In this document: one piece after another, positions 52,166-60,814 of the stretch
Numbering within the stretch: the stretch's first letter is position 1
How the letters are laid out: the number at the start of each line of letters is the position of its first letter
Source of the DNA: Acrocarpospora pleiomorpha
GTDB lineage: Bacteria; Actinomycetota; Actinomycetes; Streptosporangiales; Streptosporangiaceae
Assembly (NCBI RefSeq): GCF_009687885.1
Contig: NZ_BLAF01000016.1
Coordinates: forward strand, 103,093-167,092
Reading direction: 5' to 3'
DNA: 64,000 nucleotides
The notes under the pieces: generated by a model
The model's database searches: none
What the model was told of the DNA's origin: nothing
Seen by the model: only the letters and a program-made list of their open reading frames with translations
Position numbers and translations under genes: made by a program

Positions 52166-52183
52166 ATGTCAATCGATTGCATT
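52166..52183. promoter_or_regulatory. LacI-type operator O2 (liv operon / lacI intergenic region)
   Basis: ATGTCAATCGATTGCATT is identical to O1. It lies in the 180-bp divergent region between livK (minus) and the LacI-family gene (plus), where it could control both. The following ATTGATTGATTGG adds a repeated half-site. Confidence 0.82.
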
Positions 52184-52270
52184 GATTGATTGGTAGAGTG
52201 ATACTCAGTGGCCGGAAGCGGCCCAGAGCCTCCGGGACGGTCCCTGAGCGAGTCGGGAGAAGCGCAGTAG

Positions 52271-53293
52271 ATGGCCCAGTTCACAATGAAGCACTTGGCT
52301 GAGTCGCTCGGTCTGAACCCCGCGACCGTCTCGAGGGCTTTGGACCCCGACAAGTCGCACCTCGTGGCCGAAGCGACCCGCCTGCGTGTCATTCGCGCGG
52401 CCGAGGAGGTCGGCTACACGCCCGACCCGGCGGCCGCCAGCACGCGCCGCCGGCGTTCTTCGACCGTCGGAATCCTCGTTCCCGACCTGGCCAACGAGGC
52501 GATCGTCAATGTTCTCCGCGCGGTCGGCGACGTGCTGGAACGCAACGACCTGACGGCTCTCATCGCCGAGTCCGCGGACTCACCGGAGCGCAGCCGGAGG
52601 ACCCTCGAAAGGTGCCGGGCACGACGCGTCGAGGCCATCATCTCCCTGGCGGCGACCGAAGCCGACGCGGAGCTCATGGCGAGTCTCGCTCGGACGATAC
52701 CGACAGTCCTCGCGATCCGTACGCTCGATTCGGTCAAGCTCCCCACGGTGTGCTGTGACGATGTCCGCGGGGCGGCCCTCGTCGCCGACCACCTCGCCGA
52801 CCTCGGGCACACCCGGCTGATCCAGTTGATGGGTCCCCCCGAGGCGGCCACCTTCCGCAACCGGGCGAGGGGCTTCGAGACCGCGGCCGGCCTGCGGGGG
52901 GTCATGTCGGCTCCGACGCTCTTCGCCGCCCACGCCACGGCGGCCGAGGGTCGCCGGCTGGGTGAGCAGCTCTTCTCCGGACCGCGCGACCAACTCCCCA
53001 CCGCGGTCTTCGCCCACAACGACTCGATGGCCCTCGGCCTGGTCGAGGCGGCCAGGGTCGCGGGCCTCCGCGTCCCGCACGATTTGTCGGTTGTCGGCTA
53101 CAACGACACCACCATGGCCCGGGACTTCTCGCTACCGCTCACGACCGTGCGGTACCCGGCGCAGGACGTCGGCACCCAGGCAGGCGTCCTCGCCGTATCG
53201 CTCATCCAGGGGGGCACGGCGCCGAAGAAGCCTTTCGTCTTCCCTCCGCAACTCGTGGTCCGCGAGTCCACCGCACGCCCCCGGTCCCGCTGA
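52271..53293 (+). CDS. LacI-family transcriptional regulator of the catabolic regulon
   Basis: The 340-residue protein has the N-terminal HTH and hinge MKHLAESLGLNPATVSRALD with SGYTP-like EVGYTPDPAA, then a sugar-binding-like regulatory domain (VGILVPDLANEAIVNVLRAV, FAHNDSMALGLVEAARVAGL, LSVVGYNDTTMARDFSLPLT). The core CAATCGATTG found at O1 and O2 has the centre-CG symmetry typical of LacI sites. The effector is unknown, probably a pathway intermediate. It converges with the P450 operon. Confidence 0.93.
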   Translation: MAQFTMKHLAESLGLNPATVSRALDPDKSHLVAEATRLRVIRAAEEVGYTPDPAAASTRRRRSSTVGILVPDLANEAIVNVLRAVGDVLERNDLTALIAESADSPERSRRTLERCRARRVEAIISLAATEADAELMASLARTIPTVLAIRTLDSVKLPTVCCDDVRGAALVADHLADLGHTRLIQLMGPPEAATFRNRARGFETAAGLRGVMSAPTLFAAHATAAEGRRLGEQLFSGPRDQLPTAVFAHNDSMALGLVEAARVAGLRVPHDLSVVGYNDTTMARDFSLPLTTVRYPAQDVGTQAGVLAVSLIQGGTAPKKPFVFPPQLVVRESTARPRSR

Positions 53294-53305
53294 CCCTTCA
53301 GGCCG

Positions 53306-53494
53306 CTAGCATTCGATTGCCGAGACCGGGCATTCGTCGATGGCCTGGCTCATCAGCGCCACGTCCGGCGATCCCTCAGGGTCTGCGTACCCCTGTCCGT
53401 CGACCAGGGAGAACACGTCGGGGGCAAGGCGAACGCAGTTGGCCGCCCCCACGCAGACGTCGCGGTCGACGACCGGTCGAACCACATCACCCAT
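53306..53494 (-). CDS. [3Fe-4S] ferredoxin, P450 partner
   Basis: The 62-residue ferredoxin has CVGAANC and a late CPVSAIEC. Cys in the first and third places, with Ala replacing the usual second Cys, makes a [3Fe-4S] cluster, as in most actinobacterial P450 ferredoxins. Its start overlaps the end of the P450 gene by eight bases. It probably carries electrons from the reductase at 59583 to the P450. Confidence 0.93.
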   Translation of the reverse strand: MGDVVRPVVDRDVCVGAANCVRLAPDVFSLVDGQGYADPEGSPDVALMSQAIDECPVSAIEC

Positions 53495-54737
53495 CCGAGA
53501 GCCCCTTCGATTTCAGGCCGGAGATCGTGACGTCGAGTCGTTCGAGGCCGCGTGTCAGCAGATTCGGCTGCCAGCTCAGGTCACCGGCGAGCGCCAGACC
53601 CTCCGTACGTCTCAGCAGGATGGGCAGCGCCAGCCGGGCCTCGAGACGCGCCAGCGGGGCGCCCAGGCAGTAGTGCGGACCAGACCCGAAGGACGTGTGG
53701 GCACCCGCGTTCGCGCGGGTGAGGTCGAGCACGTCGGGGTCGGCGAAGACCCCGGGATCACGGTTGGCCGCGGACTGGATCAGGAGGATGCGGTCCCCCT
53801 CCGGCACCCGCGTTCCAGCGACCTCCACATCCTCCAGCGCGACGCGAATGACGGTCTTCGCCGGGCTGTCGTAGCGCAGCAGCTCTTCGACGGCCATGCC
53901 GGCGTCCACGTCGCCAGACCTCAGCGCGTCGGCGGCCGAGGGGTTGGCGAGCAGGGCCACGACCGAATTGCAGATGAGGTTGGTCGTCGTCTCATGGCCG
54001 GCGAACAGGAGCAGGATGGCGTGGGCCACAATCTCCAGATGCGTGAGCTTGTCCTGCTTGCTGCCCGCTTCGATGAGATGCGAGATCAGGTCGTCGCGTG
54101 GGCTGACCTCCCGCTCGGCGATCAGGTCGGCGATATATGCCGACAGTTCGTCGGTCGCCCGGGCGGCCGACTCATGCCGGTCGGCTACGTCGCTGGCCGC
54201 GAACACCAGGGCTGAAAGTCCCTGGGACCATTGTTTGAACCGATCACGGTCCTCGACGGGAACGCCGAGCATTCCCGCGATGACCGTGGCGGGCAGCGGG
54301 AAGGCGAAGCGCTCCAGCAGGTCGAAGGGCTCGCCGACTGGGAAGGTGTCGACGAACTCGTCGGACAGCTCCACGACCAGGCTCGCCATGTCCTTGACCA
54401 CACGCGGGCTGAACGCTCGCTGCACCAGCGACCGCAGGCGGCTGTGGTCGGCGCCCTCCTTGAGGCTCATCCATTCCTGGGCGACGCGATAGAAGGTCGC
54501 GGCTGCCTGGGCGCCGGGACTTTCACCGTGCTTGCGCAGGTAGGTCCCCACCCGATTCGCCGTGAGCCTGGGATCGCGGAGGAGCGCGGTCACGTCACCG
54601 TGCCGGGTCGCCACCCATGCCTTGTGCCGGGAGCTCCAGGTCAGACCTGGTCTGCGTCGGGTCTCGGCGAGGAACGAGTAGGGGTCCGCGATCGCCTCGG
54701 GTGCGAGGAGGTCGAGTGATTCCAATGCAGTATTCAC
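53487..54737 (-). CDS. Cytochrome P450
   Basis: The 416-residue protein with GTG start has the I-helix AGHETTTN, the K-helix ExxR in VEELLRYDSP, and the haem loop SFGSGPHYCLGAPLARLEAR with the Cys ligand. ADHSRLRSLVQRAFSP matches the actinobacterial CYP105/CYP107-like group. It likely hydroxylates the carbon skeleton early in the pathway. It lies between the E1 gene and its ferredoxin. Confidence 0.94.
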   Translation of the reverse strand: MNTALESLDLLAPEAIADPYSFLAETRRRPGLTWSSRHKAWVATRHGDVTALLRDPRLTANRVGTYLRKHGESPGAQAAATFYRVAQEWMSLKEGADHSRLRSLVQRAFSPRVVKDMASLVVELSDEFVDTFPVGEPFDLLERFAFPLPATVIAGMLGVPVEDRDRFKQWSQGLSALVFAASDVADRHESAARATDELSAYIADLIAEREVSPRDDLISHLIEAGSKQDKLTHLEIVAHAILLLFAGHETTTNLICNSVVALLANPSAADALRSGDVDAGMAVEELLRYDSPAKTVIRVALEDVEVAGTRVPEGDRILLIQSAANRDPGVFADPDVLDLTRANAGAHTSFGSGPHYCLGAPLARLEARLALPILLRRTEGLALAGDLSWQPNLLTRGLERLDVTISGLKSKGLSDG

Positions 54738-54773
54738 ATGCTCATCCCAATCGTGTGATGACGTACCGAAATA

Positions 54774-56762
54774 TCACTTGTCGCGGCATATGTGAAGAAT
54801 CTCATCGAGCAGGCCGTCGGCCGACGGGAGCCAGGCCCGCTCCAGCGGTGGCGAGTAGGGAACGGGGCTGAAACGCCCGGCCAGGCGGCGCGGCGGCGCG
54901 TCCAGGCTCCAGAAGCCGGACTCGGCGGCCTCGGCGAGGATCTCCGCGGAGATACCGAACTCGCGGACCGCTTCGCTGTACACGATGATGCGGGAGGTCT
55001 TGGCGAGAGAGGCGAGCACGGTCTCCCGGTCCCACGGGCTGATGGTCCGCAAATCGACGACCTCGACGGAGATGTCGTGGTCGCCGGCCCGCTCGGCTGC
55101 CTGCAGAGCCGTCCAGACGCCCTGCGACGCGCTCACCACCGTGACGTCGTCGCCCTGGCGGGCGATTCGCGCCTTCCCGAGTGGCACGCGGAAATCGGAC
55201 TGAGGCTCGAACGCCTCCTTCTCGTACAGCAAGCGATTCTCGATGAACACCACCGGGTCAGGAGACGCGATGGCGGACCGCAGCAAGCCGTAGTGGTCCT
55301 CGGGAGAGGAGGGCATCACGACGACGAGACCAGGGATGTGGGCGAGAAGCGCCTCGAGGCTCTGCGAGTGCTGGGCGGCCGACGAGCGGCCCACGCCGTA
55401 CTGCGTCCGCACCGTGAGTCCGACGCGAGCGGCGCCTCCCGTCATGAAGCGCAGCTTCGCCGCCTGGTTCAGCAACTGGTCCAGACACACACCCAGGAAG
55501 TCGAGATACATGAGCTCGACAACAGGGGACATTCCGTCCAGAGCAGCTCCGACGGCGGCACCGATGATGGCCGACTCCGAGATTGGAGTGTCGATCACAC
55601 GATCCGGGAATTTCGCCGCGAGGTCACGGGTGAGGCCGAACACGTTGCCTCCCAGACCGACGTCGATGCCGGCGAGGAAGACGCCCGGGTCGTCATCGAG
55701 CGCATCCGCCATCGCCTTCTTCAGGAGGCGGCTCACCCGGGTGCGCGGTCCGCGCTCCGGCGCCGCGAAGACGGGCGAGTCCCGCTCCGGGTAGGTGGCC
55801 GCCAGCGGCGACACCATCCGGTCCGGCTCCGGCCAGGGAGCCGCCGAGGCGCGGGCGAGGCCGGCGTCGACGAACGTGCGCTCCTCCTGCTCCCACCGAT
55901 CCACATCCGCGGCCGGCACGCCCCCTTCGACGAGGGCTTCTCGCGCCTGCTCGAGCGGATCCCTGAAGGAGGCGTCGAAAGCCTCGGATCGGTACCGCTG
56001 CGGGTCGCCCTCGTAGTGTCCTCGCCGGCGGAGCGTACGGGCGACCAGGAGGGCCGGACGGGAGGTGGACCGTACGACGCTCACCATCCGCATGGCGGCG
56101 TCGTGGACGGCGTCCACGTCGTTGCCGTCCACGACCTGGGCGGGCATGTCGTATGCCCGGGCCCGTTCCGCCACCGGCACCGGATGCTGGGCGCCGGTCG
56201 GCGAGAACTCGGAGTAGCCGTTGTCCTCGCAGACGAGCAGCAGGGGAACCGACAAGCAGGCCGCGAGGTTGGTCGCCTCGTGGAAGGCACCGGTGGCCAC
56301 GGCTCCGTCGCCGAAGAAGGCCACCGCCACCCGCCGTTCACGCTTCAGCTTCATGGCGAGCGCTGCGCCGCCGGCGATGGGGATGCCCGCGCCGACGATC
56401 CCGTTGGCCCCGAAGATGCCGAGCCGGGGGTCGGCGATGTGCATGGAGCCACCCATTCCGCCGCAGGTGCCGGTGGCTCGTCCCATCAGCTCCGCGAACA
56501 TCGCTTCGATGTCGGCGCCCTTGGCGATCGCGTGACCGTGACCACGGTGGGTGGACGTGATCACGTCCCGGCGCCGCAGCGCATGGCAGACTCCGACCGC
56601 GACGGCTTCCTGGCCCGTGGACAGGTGCACGAAACCAGGGATCTGCCCATCGCGATAGAGACGGGCCGCATGGTCCTCGAACACCCGGATCCTGACCATC
56701 GTCCGGAACCGGGCGACCGCGTCCGTCCGCGTCTCCGCCTCGCCCGTCACGATTGCGCTCAT
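54774..56762 (-). CDS. 2-oxoacid dehydrogenase-type E1, alpha and beta fused
   Basis: The 662-residue protein from ATG 56762 holds an E1-alpha domain with the thiamine-diphosphate motif FFGDGAVATGAFHEATNLAA and DNGYSEFS (residues 1-330). An E1-beta domain follows, with DTPISESAIIGAAVGAALDG, VELMYLDFLGVCLDQLLNQAAK and VVVMPSSPEDHYGLLRSAI. Usual E1 alpha and beta are separate genes. No E2 or E3 gene is in the window. It overlaps the alpha/beta hydrolase gene by four bases. It should decarboxylate a 2-oxo acid or cleave a diketone-like intermediate. Confidence 0.9.
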   Translation of the reverse strand: MSAIVTGEAETRTDAVARFRTMVRIRVFEDHAARLYRDGQIPGFVHLSTGQEAVAVGVCHALRRRDVITSTHRGHGHAIAKGADIEAMFAELMGRATGTCGGMGGSMHIADPRLGIFGANGIVGAGIPIAGGAALAMKLKRERRVAVAFFGDGAVATGAFHEATNLAACLSVPLLLVCEDNGYSEFSPTGAQHPVPVAERARAYDMPAQVVDGNDVDAVHDAAMRMVSVVRSTSRPALLVARTLRRRGHYEGDPQRYRSEAFDASFRDPLEQAREALVEGGVPAADVDRWEQEERTFVDAGLARASAAPWPEPDRMVSPLAATYPERDSPVFAAPERGPRTRVSRLLKKAMADALDDDPGVFLAGIDVGLGGNVFGLTRDLAAKFPDRVIDTPISESAIIGAAVGAALDGMSPVVELMYLDFLGVCLDQLLNQAAKLRFMTGGAARVGLTVRTQYGVGRSSAAQHSQSLEALLAHIPGLVVVMPSSPEDHYGLLRSAIASPDPVVFIENRLLYEKEAFEPQSDFRVPLGKARIARQGDDVTVVSASQGVWTALQAAERAGDHDISVEVVDLRTISPWDRETVLASLAKTSRIIVYSEAVREFGISAEILAEAAESGFWSLDAPPRRLAGRFSPVPYSPPLERAWLPSADGLLDEILHICRDK

Positions 56763-57682
56763 TTTCCGGCGGCGAGTTGCGTCACGAACCACTCGGTCGC
56801 GTGACCGGCGGCCACCTCGAGCTTGCCGCGGTCGCTGTAGAGCGTCATGTGCGTCGTGTGCGGCAAGATCTCCAGGCGCTTGGCGGGCGACGGGATCTCG
56901 TTGAAGGCATCGATCTCAAGATCCCAAAGCGTCAGGTCGTCCCCCTCCGCCGCGATCATGAGGACGGGGGTCTGCAGAAGGCGGCCGAGGAACGGGCCGA
57001 CGTGGTATTCCATGAGCAGCGCCACGGACTCGACCGTGCTGCGGTTCTCGTACCCGGGCGCCTCACTGGCCTTGAGCGCGGCGAAGGTCTCGTAGGTCTC
57101 GGGGAACGGCCAGGCGGATATCTCCTCGTGCGGCACCGCGGAGGCGTGCGCTAGGTAAAGCTGCTTGCCGGACGAGCCGGCGCGCAGCCGCCGATCCTCC
57201 TCCACCAGGCTGAGCAGCTTGCGGAAGCCGACCGTGCCGTGGACCCGCCGCATGTTGCGGTAGCCGTCGATCACCGGAATCTGGCTGACGATCACCTTGA
57301 TCCGGGGATCGATGGCAGCCAGGATCAGAACGTGACCGCCTGAGTACGAGATGCCCCAGACACCGAGACGGTCATTGTCCACGTCGGCGCGAGTCTCCAC
57401 GTAGCTCAAGGCGCTCTGATAGTCGCGGATCTGCGCCCAAGGGTCGAGGTGCTGGCGGTTGCCGCCGTCGGAGACGCCAAGGTTCCGGTAGTCGAAGACG
57501 AGGGCGTTGATGCCTGCGGCCGCGAAACGCTCGGCGTAGTACGGCATGACGAGTTCCCGCACGTAGCACCAGCCACCAGCCAAGATGACCGTCGGCGCGG
57601 GGCCTTCTGCGCCCGATGCGGGATAGAACCAGCCGCGGATCGTCTCACCGCAACTGTCGAACTCGATGTCCTCGCGTGTCAT
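56759..57682 (-). CDS. Alpha/beta hydrolase
   Basis: From ATG 57682 (AGGAGAGAC upstream) the protein has 307 residues. The oxyanion and nucleophile motifs are VILAGGWCYVRELVMPYYAE and VWGISYSGGHVL (Ser in GxSxG); an acid and His follow near the C-terminus (MIAAEGDDLTLWD and LPHTTHMTLY). It resembles dienelactone-hydrolase/C-C hydrolase relatives. It probably hydrolyses an ester, thioester or vinylogous C-C bond in this pathway. Confidence 0.88.
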   Translation of the reverse strand: MTREDIEFDSCGETIRGWFYPASGAEGPAPTVILAGGWCYVRELVMPYYAERFAAAGINALVFDYRNLGVSDGGNRQHLDPWAQIRDYQSALSYVETRADVDNDRLGVWGISYSGGHVLILAAIDPRIKVIVSQIPVIDGYRNMRRVHGTVGFRKLLSLVEEDRRLRAGSSGKQLYLAHASAVPHEEISAWPFPETYETFAALKASEAPGYENRSTVESVALLMEYHVGPFLGRLLQTPVLMIAAEGDDLTLWDLEIDAFNEIPSPAKRLEILPHTTHMTLYSDRGKLEVAAGHATEWFVTQLAAGK

Positions 57683-57689
57683 GTCTCTC

Positions 57690-59333
57690 CTAGTGATGTG
57701 TCGCAATGCCTGGCCCGTGCCCCTCCGCCAAAGCTCGCAGCTCACGCCGCAGAACCTTTCCGGACGTGGTCTTGGGCAGGTCGTCCAGCAGCTGGATCAC
57801 TCGCGGGTATTTGTACGCGGCCATTCGGGCGCGGCAGTGCTCGACAAGCTCTTCAGGTGCGGCCGGCACGCCCGGCTTAAGGCTCACGAAGGCCGCCACC
57901 GTCTCGCCGCGGTACGGGTCCGGAACGCCGATCACGGCGCACTCATGCACCGCCGGGTGCTCGTAGAGCACGTCCTCCACCTCGCGCGGCCACACCTTGA
58001 ACCCCGACGCGATGATCATGTCCTTCAACCGGTCGACGACGAAGAGCCACCCGTTCTCGTCGATGAATCCCCCATCGCCGGTCCGCAGCCAACCCGCACG
58101 GATCGCTGCGGCCGACTCGACCGGCTTCGCCCAGTAGCCGTCCACGACGCCCGGTCCGGAGAGCTCGATCTCTCCCGGCTCGCCCGGGCCGAGAGCCAGC
58201 CCGGCCTTGTCCACGACCCTGGCGGAAACCCCGGTCACGGGAACGCCGACGCTGAGTGTCCCGGAGCCGGGGTCCACGGCCGGGCCGACCCCCGCCGGCA
58301 CCAGATGACTCGAGGACGTGGTCTCGGTCAGCCCGTAGGTAGGTGTGATGGAGATGCCGAAACGCTCGCGGAAGGACTCGACCACCGCCCTGGGCACCGG
58401 CGCCCCGCCAGACACCACATGGCGCAGCGAACGGAGACTCTCCGGACGCACGGCCGGCGTCCTGAGGAACGACGTGAAGATGGTGATGGCTCCGACCGTG
58501 AAGGTGCATGACTGGTTCTCGCAGAGTTCCGCCATCACCTCCGGGTGGAACCGGTAACCGAGCACCAGGGGCATGGGGGTAACGAGACAAACGCCCACGT
58601 GCGCGATGAGTCCCGTGATGTGGCCGAGAGGCGAGACCGCCAGCACGGAGTCCGACTCACCCAGGTCGAACCAGTCCCGGAAGAGGCACGCCTGGTGGAA
58701 CGCGCCGGCGTGAGTGACCCGCGCACCCTTCGGCGGACCGGTCGTTCCCGACGTGTACGGCAGAATGGCCAGGTCACCGGGGCGAACGCGAAACTCGTGC
58801 ACGCGCGCGTCCACGGTGGCCGTCAACTCATCGAGACCGACCAATCGCGCGCGACCGGCGTACGGCTCGCTGACCGGGCCCGGCAGGCTCAGCCGCGGCT
58901 CACGCCGCTGGGCCAGTCCCCATCCTTCCGTCACGACGATGAGGTCCAGAGCGAGCCGGCTGAGCCCGGCGTCGGCGGTGGACGGATGGCAGATCAGTAC
59001 GCGAGCCCCGCAGTCGTCGATGACAACGGCGAGCTCGCGGGCGGTGTACATCGGGTTCAACGGCACTACGACGGCGCCGAGCTTCCAGGTCGCGATCACC
59101 GAGGCGACGTACTCGGGGACGTTCTGCAGCATGATCGCTACGCGGTCGTCCTTCCGCACCCCACCGTCCTGGAGGCCCGACGCGATCGCGTCGGCCCACC
59201 GGTCCAGAGATCGCAGACTCACGTCCCGCCCGAAATAGTGGATCGCCGTGCGGTCTGGAGCCTCTTCGAGAGCAGCCGCGAAGCTCGAAGGTATGGTGCC
59301 AGACTCCGAGGCCACCATGTCCGAATCATGCAT
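57690..59333 (-). CDS. Acyl-CoA ligase (AMP-binding family), P450 operon
   Basis: The 547-residue protein from Met 59333 has LPYTSGTTGPPKGARVTH, TPTYGLTETTSSSHLVP, GWLRTGDGGFIDENG, VVDRLKDMIIASGFKVWP and PKTTSGKVLRRELRA. It activates an acid as CoA thioester. GAGGA lies just upstream. It is the first gene of the operon that continues with the hydrolase, E1, P450 and ferredoxin, downstream of operator O3. Confidence 0.92.
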   Translation of the reverse strand: MHDSDMVASESGTIPSSFAAALEEAPDRTAIHYFGRDVSLRSLDRWADAIASGLQDGGVRKDDRVAIMLQNVPEYVASVIATWKLGAVVVPLNPMYTARELAVVIDDCGARVLICHPSTADAGLSRLALDLIVVTEGWGLAQRREPRLSLPGPVSEPYAGRARLVGLDELTATVDARVHEFRVRPGDLAILPYTSGTTGPPKGARVTHAGAFHQACLFRDWFDLGESDSVLAVSPLGHITGLIAHVGVCLVTPMPLVLGYRFHPEVMAELCENQSCTFTVGAITIFTSFLRTPAVRPESLRSLRHVVSGGAPVPRAVVESFRERFGISITPTYGLTETTSSSHLVPAGVGPAVDPGSGTLSVGVPVTGVSARVVDKAGLALGPGEPGEIELSGPGVVDGYWAKPVESAAAIRAGWLRTGDGGFIDENGWLFVVDRLKDMIIASGFKVWPREVEDVLYEHPAVHECAVIGVPDPYRGETVAAFVSLKPGVPAAPEELVEHCRARMAAYKYPRVIQLLDDLPKTTSGKVLRRELRALAEGHGPGIATHH

Positions 59334-59390
59334 CAATGTCCTCGATTCAGGTGTCTTGACGCCCGAGGCAATGCCATGCTGGCACACGAT

Positions 59391-59403
59391 TCAATCGTTT
59401 GCA
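59391..59403. promoter_or_regulatory. LacI-type operator variant O3
   Basis: TCAATCGTTTGCA differs from the O1/O2 core TCAATCGATTGCA at one base. It lies in the divergent region between the acyl-CoA ligase operon (minus) and the reductase (plus), 58 bp upstream of the ligase start. Confidence 0.65.
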
Positions 59404-59493
59404 AAGCTCTGTCTGGCGGATGTACTGTGCGGACCACCCGCCCGTGACGGCCGGTTGGACCGCCACTGACATTGAGGAGTTGTCATCCCAAGG

Positions 59494-59586
59494 GTGATCT
59501 ACGTCCATTCGTCCCGCCTCGGCTGCCAACTGTTCATCGAACCCCCGCGAGACGGGGTCGAGATCGAAGTGCCACCCGCGCAATGA
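59494..59586 (+). pseudogene. [2Fe-2S] ferredoxin remnant with internal deletion
   Basis: The frame reads (I)PRVIYVHSS then RLGCQLFIEPPRDGVEIEVP and ends PAQ, joining the normal N-terminus of an adrenodoxin-type ferredoxin directly to its C-terminal RLGCQL part. The middle, about 70 residues with three of the four cluster cysteines, is missing. The original start is ATC where ATG is expected; GTG 59494 is the only start. It overlaps the reductase start (ATGA), so it was once its partner gene. Confidence 0.7.
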
Positions 59587-60785
59587 GCGCTCGACAGGCC
59601 CTGGTGATCGGGGCGGGTCAGGCTGGTCTCCATCTCGCCGAAAGCCTTCGTGCGTTCGGCTTCGAAGGATCCGTCCTGCTGGCCGGTGCCGAGAAGGGAC
59701 TTCCCTACCAGCGGCCTCCGCTGTCCAAGGAATTCCTGCTCGCCGAGTCCGCGGCACCCACGGTTCTTCGATCGAAAGAGTTCCTGAAGAGCCGCGGGAT
59801 CACATTGCTGGACGGCCATCACATCGTTTCGGTCCGAAGGGACGCAGGCGGCGGCGAGGCGCGGGACTCGACGGGAAGGGCATGGGCCTTCACCCATCTC
59901 GCGCTCGCGACAGGCGCCTCCAGCCGGGTGCTCGACCTGCCCGGCGCCGGCAGCCCGTCCGTCCGCTATCTCCGAGATCTGGCGCACGCGCGCCGGCTCA
60001 GGAACGCCGCGAGATCCCATCGGGTCCGGCGAATCGCCATCATCGGTGGCGGGTTCATTGGGCTCGAGCTGGCCGCGGCGATGACGGCGCTGGGTAAGAG
60101 TGTGACCGTTCTCGAGGTGGCGACGACGGTCCTGGCCCGCGCCGTCGACCAGCGCATCTCTCGGCACGTCGAGGGAGCGTTGCTCAACCGCGATGTCGAC
60201 CTGCGGTGCGGTGTACAGCCGGTTGCCGTGCTCGACTCTCCCAGCGGGGCCACCGAGGTGCTGCTCGGCGATGGGACCACCGTGTCGGCTGATCTCGTCA
60301 TCGCCGGGATCGGCGCGACTCCCCGGACCGAGATCGCCGAGTCGCTGGGCCTCGCCTGCGATCCTGGCATCGTGGTCGACGGCCGGAATCTCGCCAGCGA
60401 CAATCGCACGGTTGCCGCGGGCGACTGTACGCAGCCCGAACGTTCGCTCTTCAATCCCTTGGGGATTCGCCTGGAGTCGGTCAACAACGCCGTCACGCAG
60501 GCTCGAATCGGAGCAGCGACCCTTGCCGGAGTGGAGCCTCCAACGCCGTCCGTGCCGTGGTTCTGGTCAGTTATCGGGGATATTCGGCTGCAGATGGCCG
60601 GTATGCCCCCTCCAGGGGCGACTGCGGATGTTCAGGGAGATCCGTCGTCTGGGAGTTTCTCAATCGTGTTCCACCGAGAGGCCACGCTCGTGGCCGTCCA
60701 ATGCGTTAACGACCCGGCGCGTTTCGCGGCCGGCCGGAAAGCCATTCAGCGCGGAAGCGCAGTCCGCCCCGGACAGAAAGCATGA
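59583..60785 (+). CDS. NAD(P)H-dependent ferredoxin reductase (FAD), P450 partner
   Basis: The 400-residue protein from ATG 59583 has the FAD loop ALVIGAGQAGLHLAESLR, PPLSKEFL, the NAD loop IAIIGGGFIGLELAAAM, and the second FAD motif TVAAGDCTQPE. It belongs to the putidaredoxin-reductase-like group. It should supply electrons to a ferredoxin; the neighbouring [2Fe-2S] ferredoxin is broken, so the [3Fe-4S] one at 53306 is the likely acceptor. Confidence 0.92.
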   Translation: MSARQALVIGAGQAGLHLAESLRAFGFEGSVLLAGAEKGLPYQRPPLSKEFLLAESAAPTVLRSKEFLKSRGITLLDGHHIVSVRRDAGGGEARDSTGRAWAFTHLALATGASSRVLDLPGAGSPSVRYLRDLAHARRLRNAARSHRVRRIAIIGGGFIGLELAAAMTALGKSVTVLEVATTVLARAVDQRISRHVEGALLNRDVDLRCGVQPVAVLDSPSGATEVLLGDGTTVSADLVIAGIGATPRTEIAESLGLACDPGIVVDGRNLASDNRTVAAGDCTQPERSLFNPLGIRLESVNNAVTQARIGAATLAGVEPPTPSVPWFWSVIGDIRLQMAGMPPPGATADVQGDPSSGSFSIVFHREATLVAVQCVNDPARFAAGRKAIQRGSAVRPGQKA

Positions 60786-60814
60786 GGTCGGCGAGGCCGT
60801 CGTCCACAGGCTAT

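Noticed and set aside
54746..54760. Possible fourth LacI site upstream of the P450 gene (CCAATCGTGTGA)
   Set aside because: Only the left half matches and the P450 gene is closely preceded by E1 in the same operon, so it needs no promoter here.
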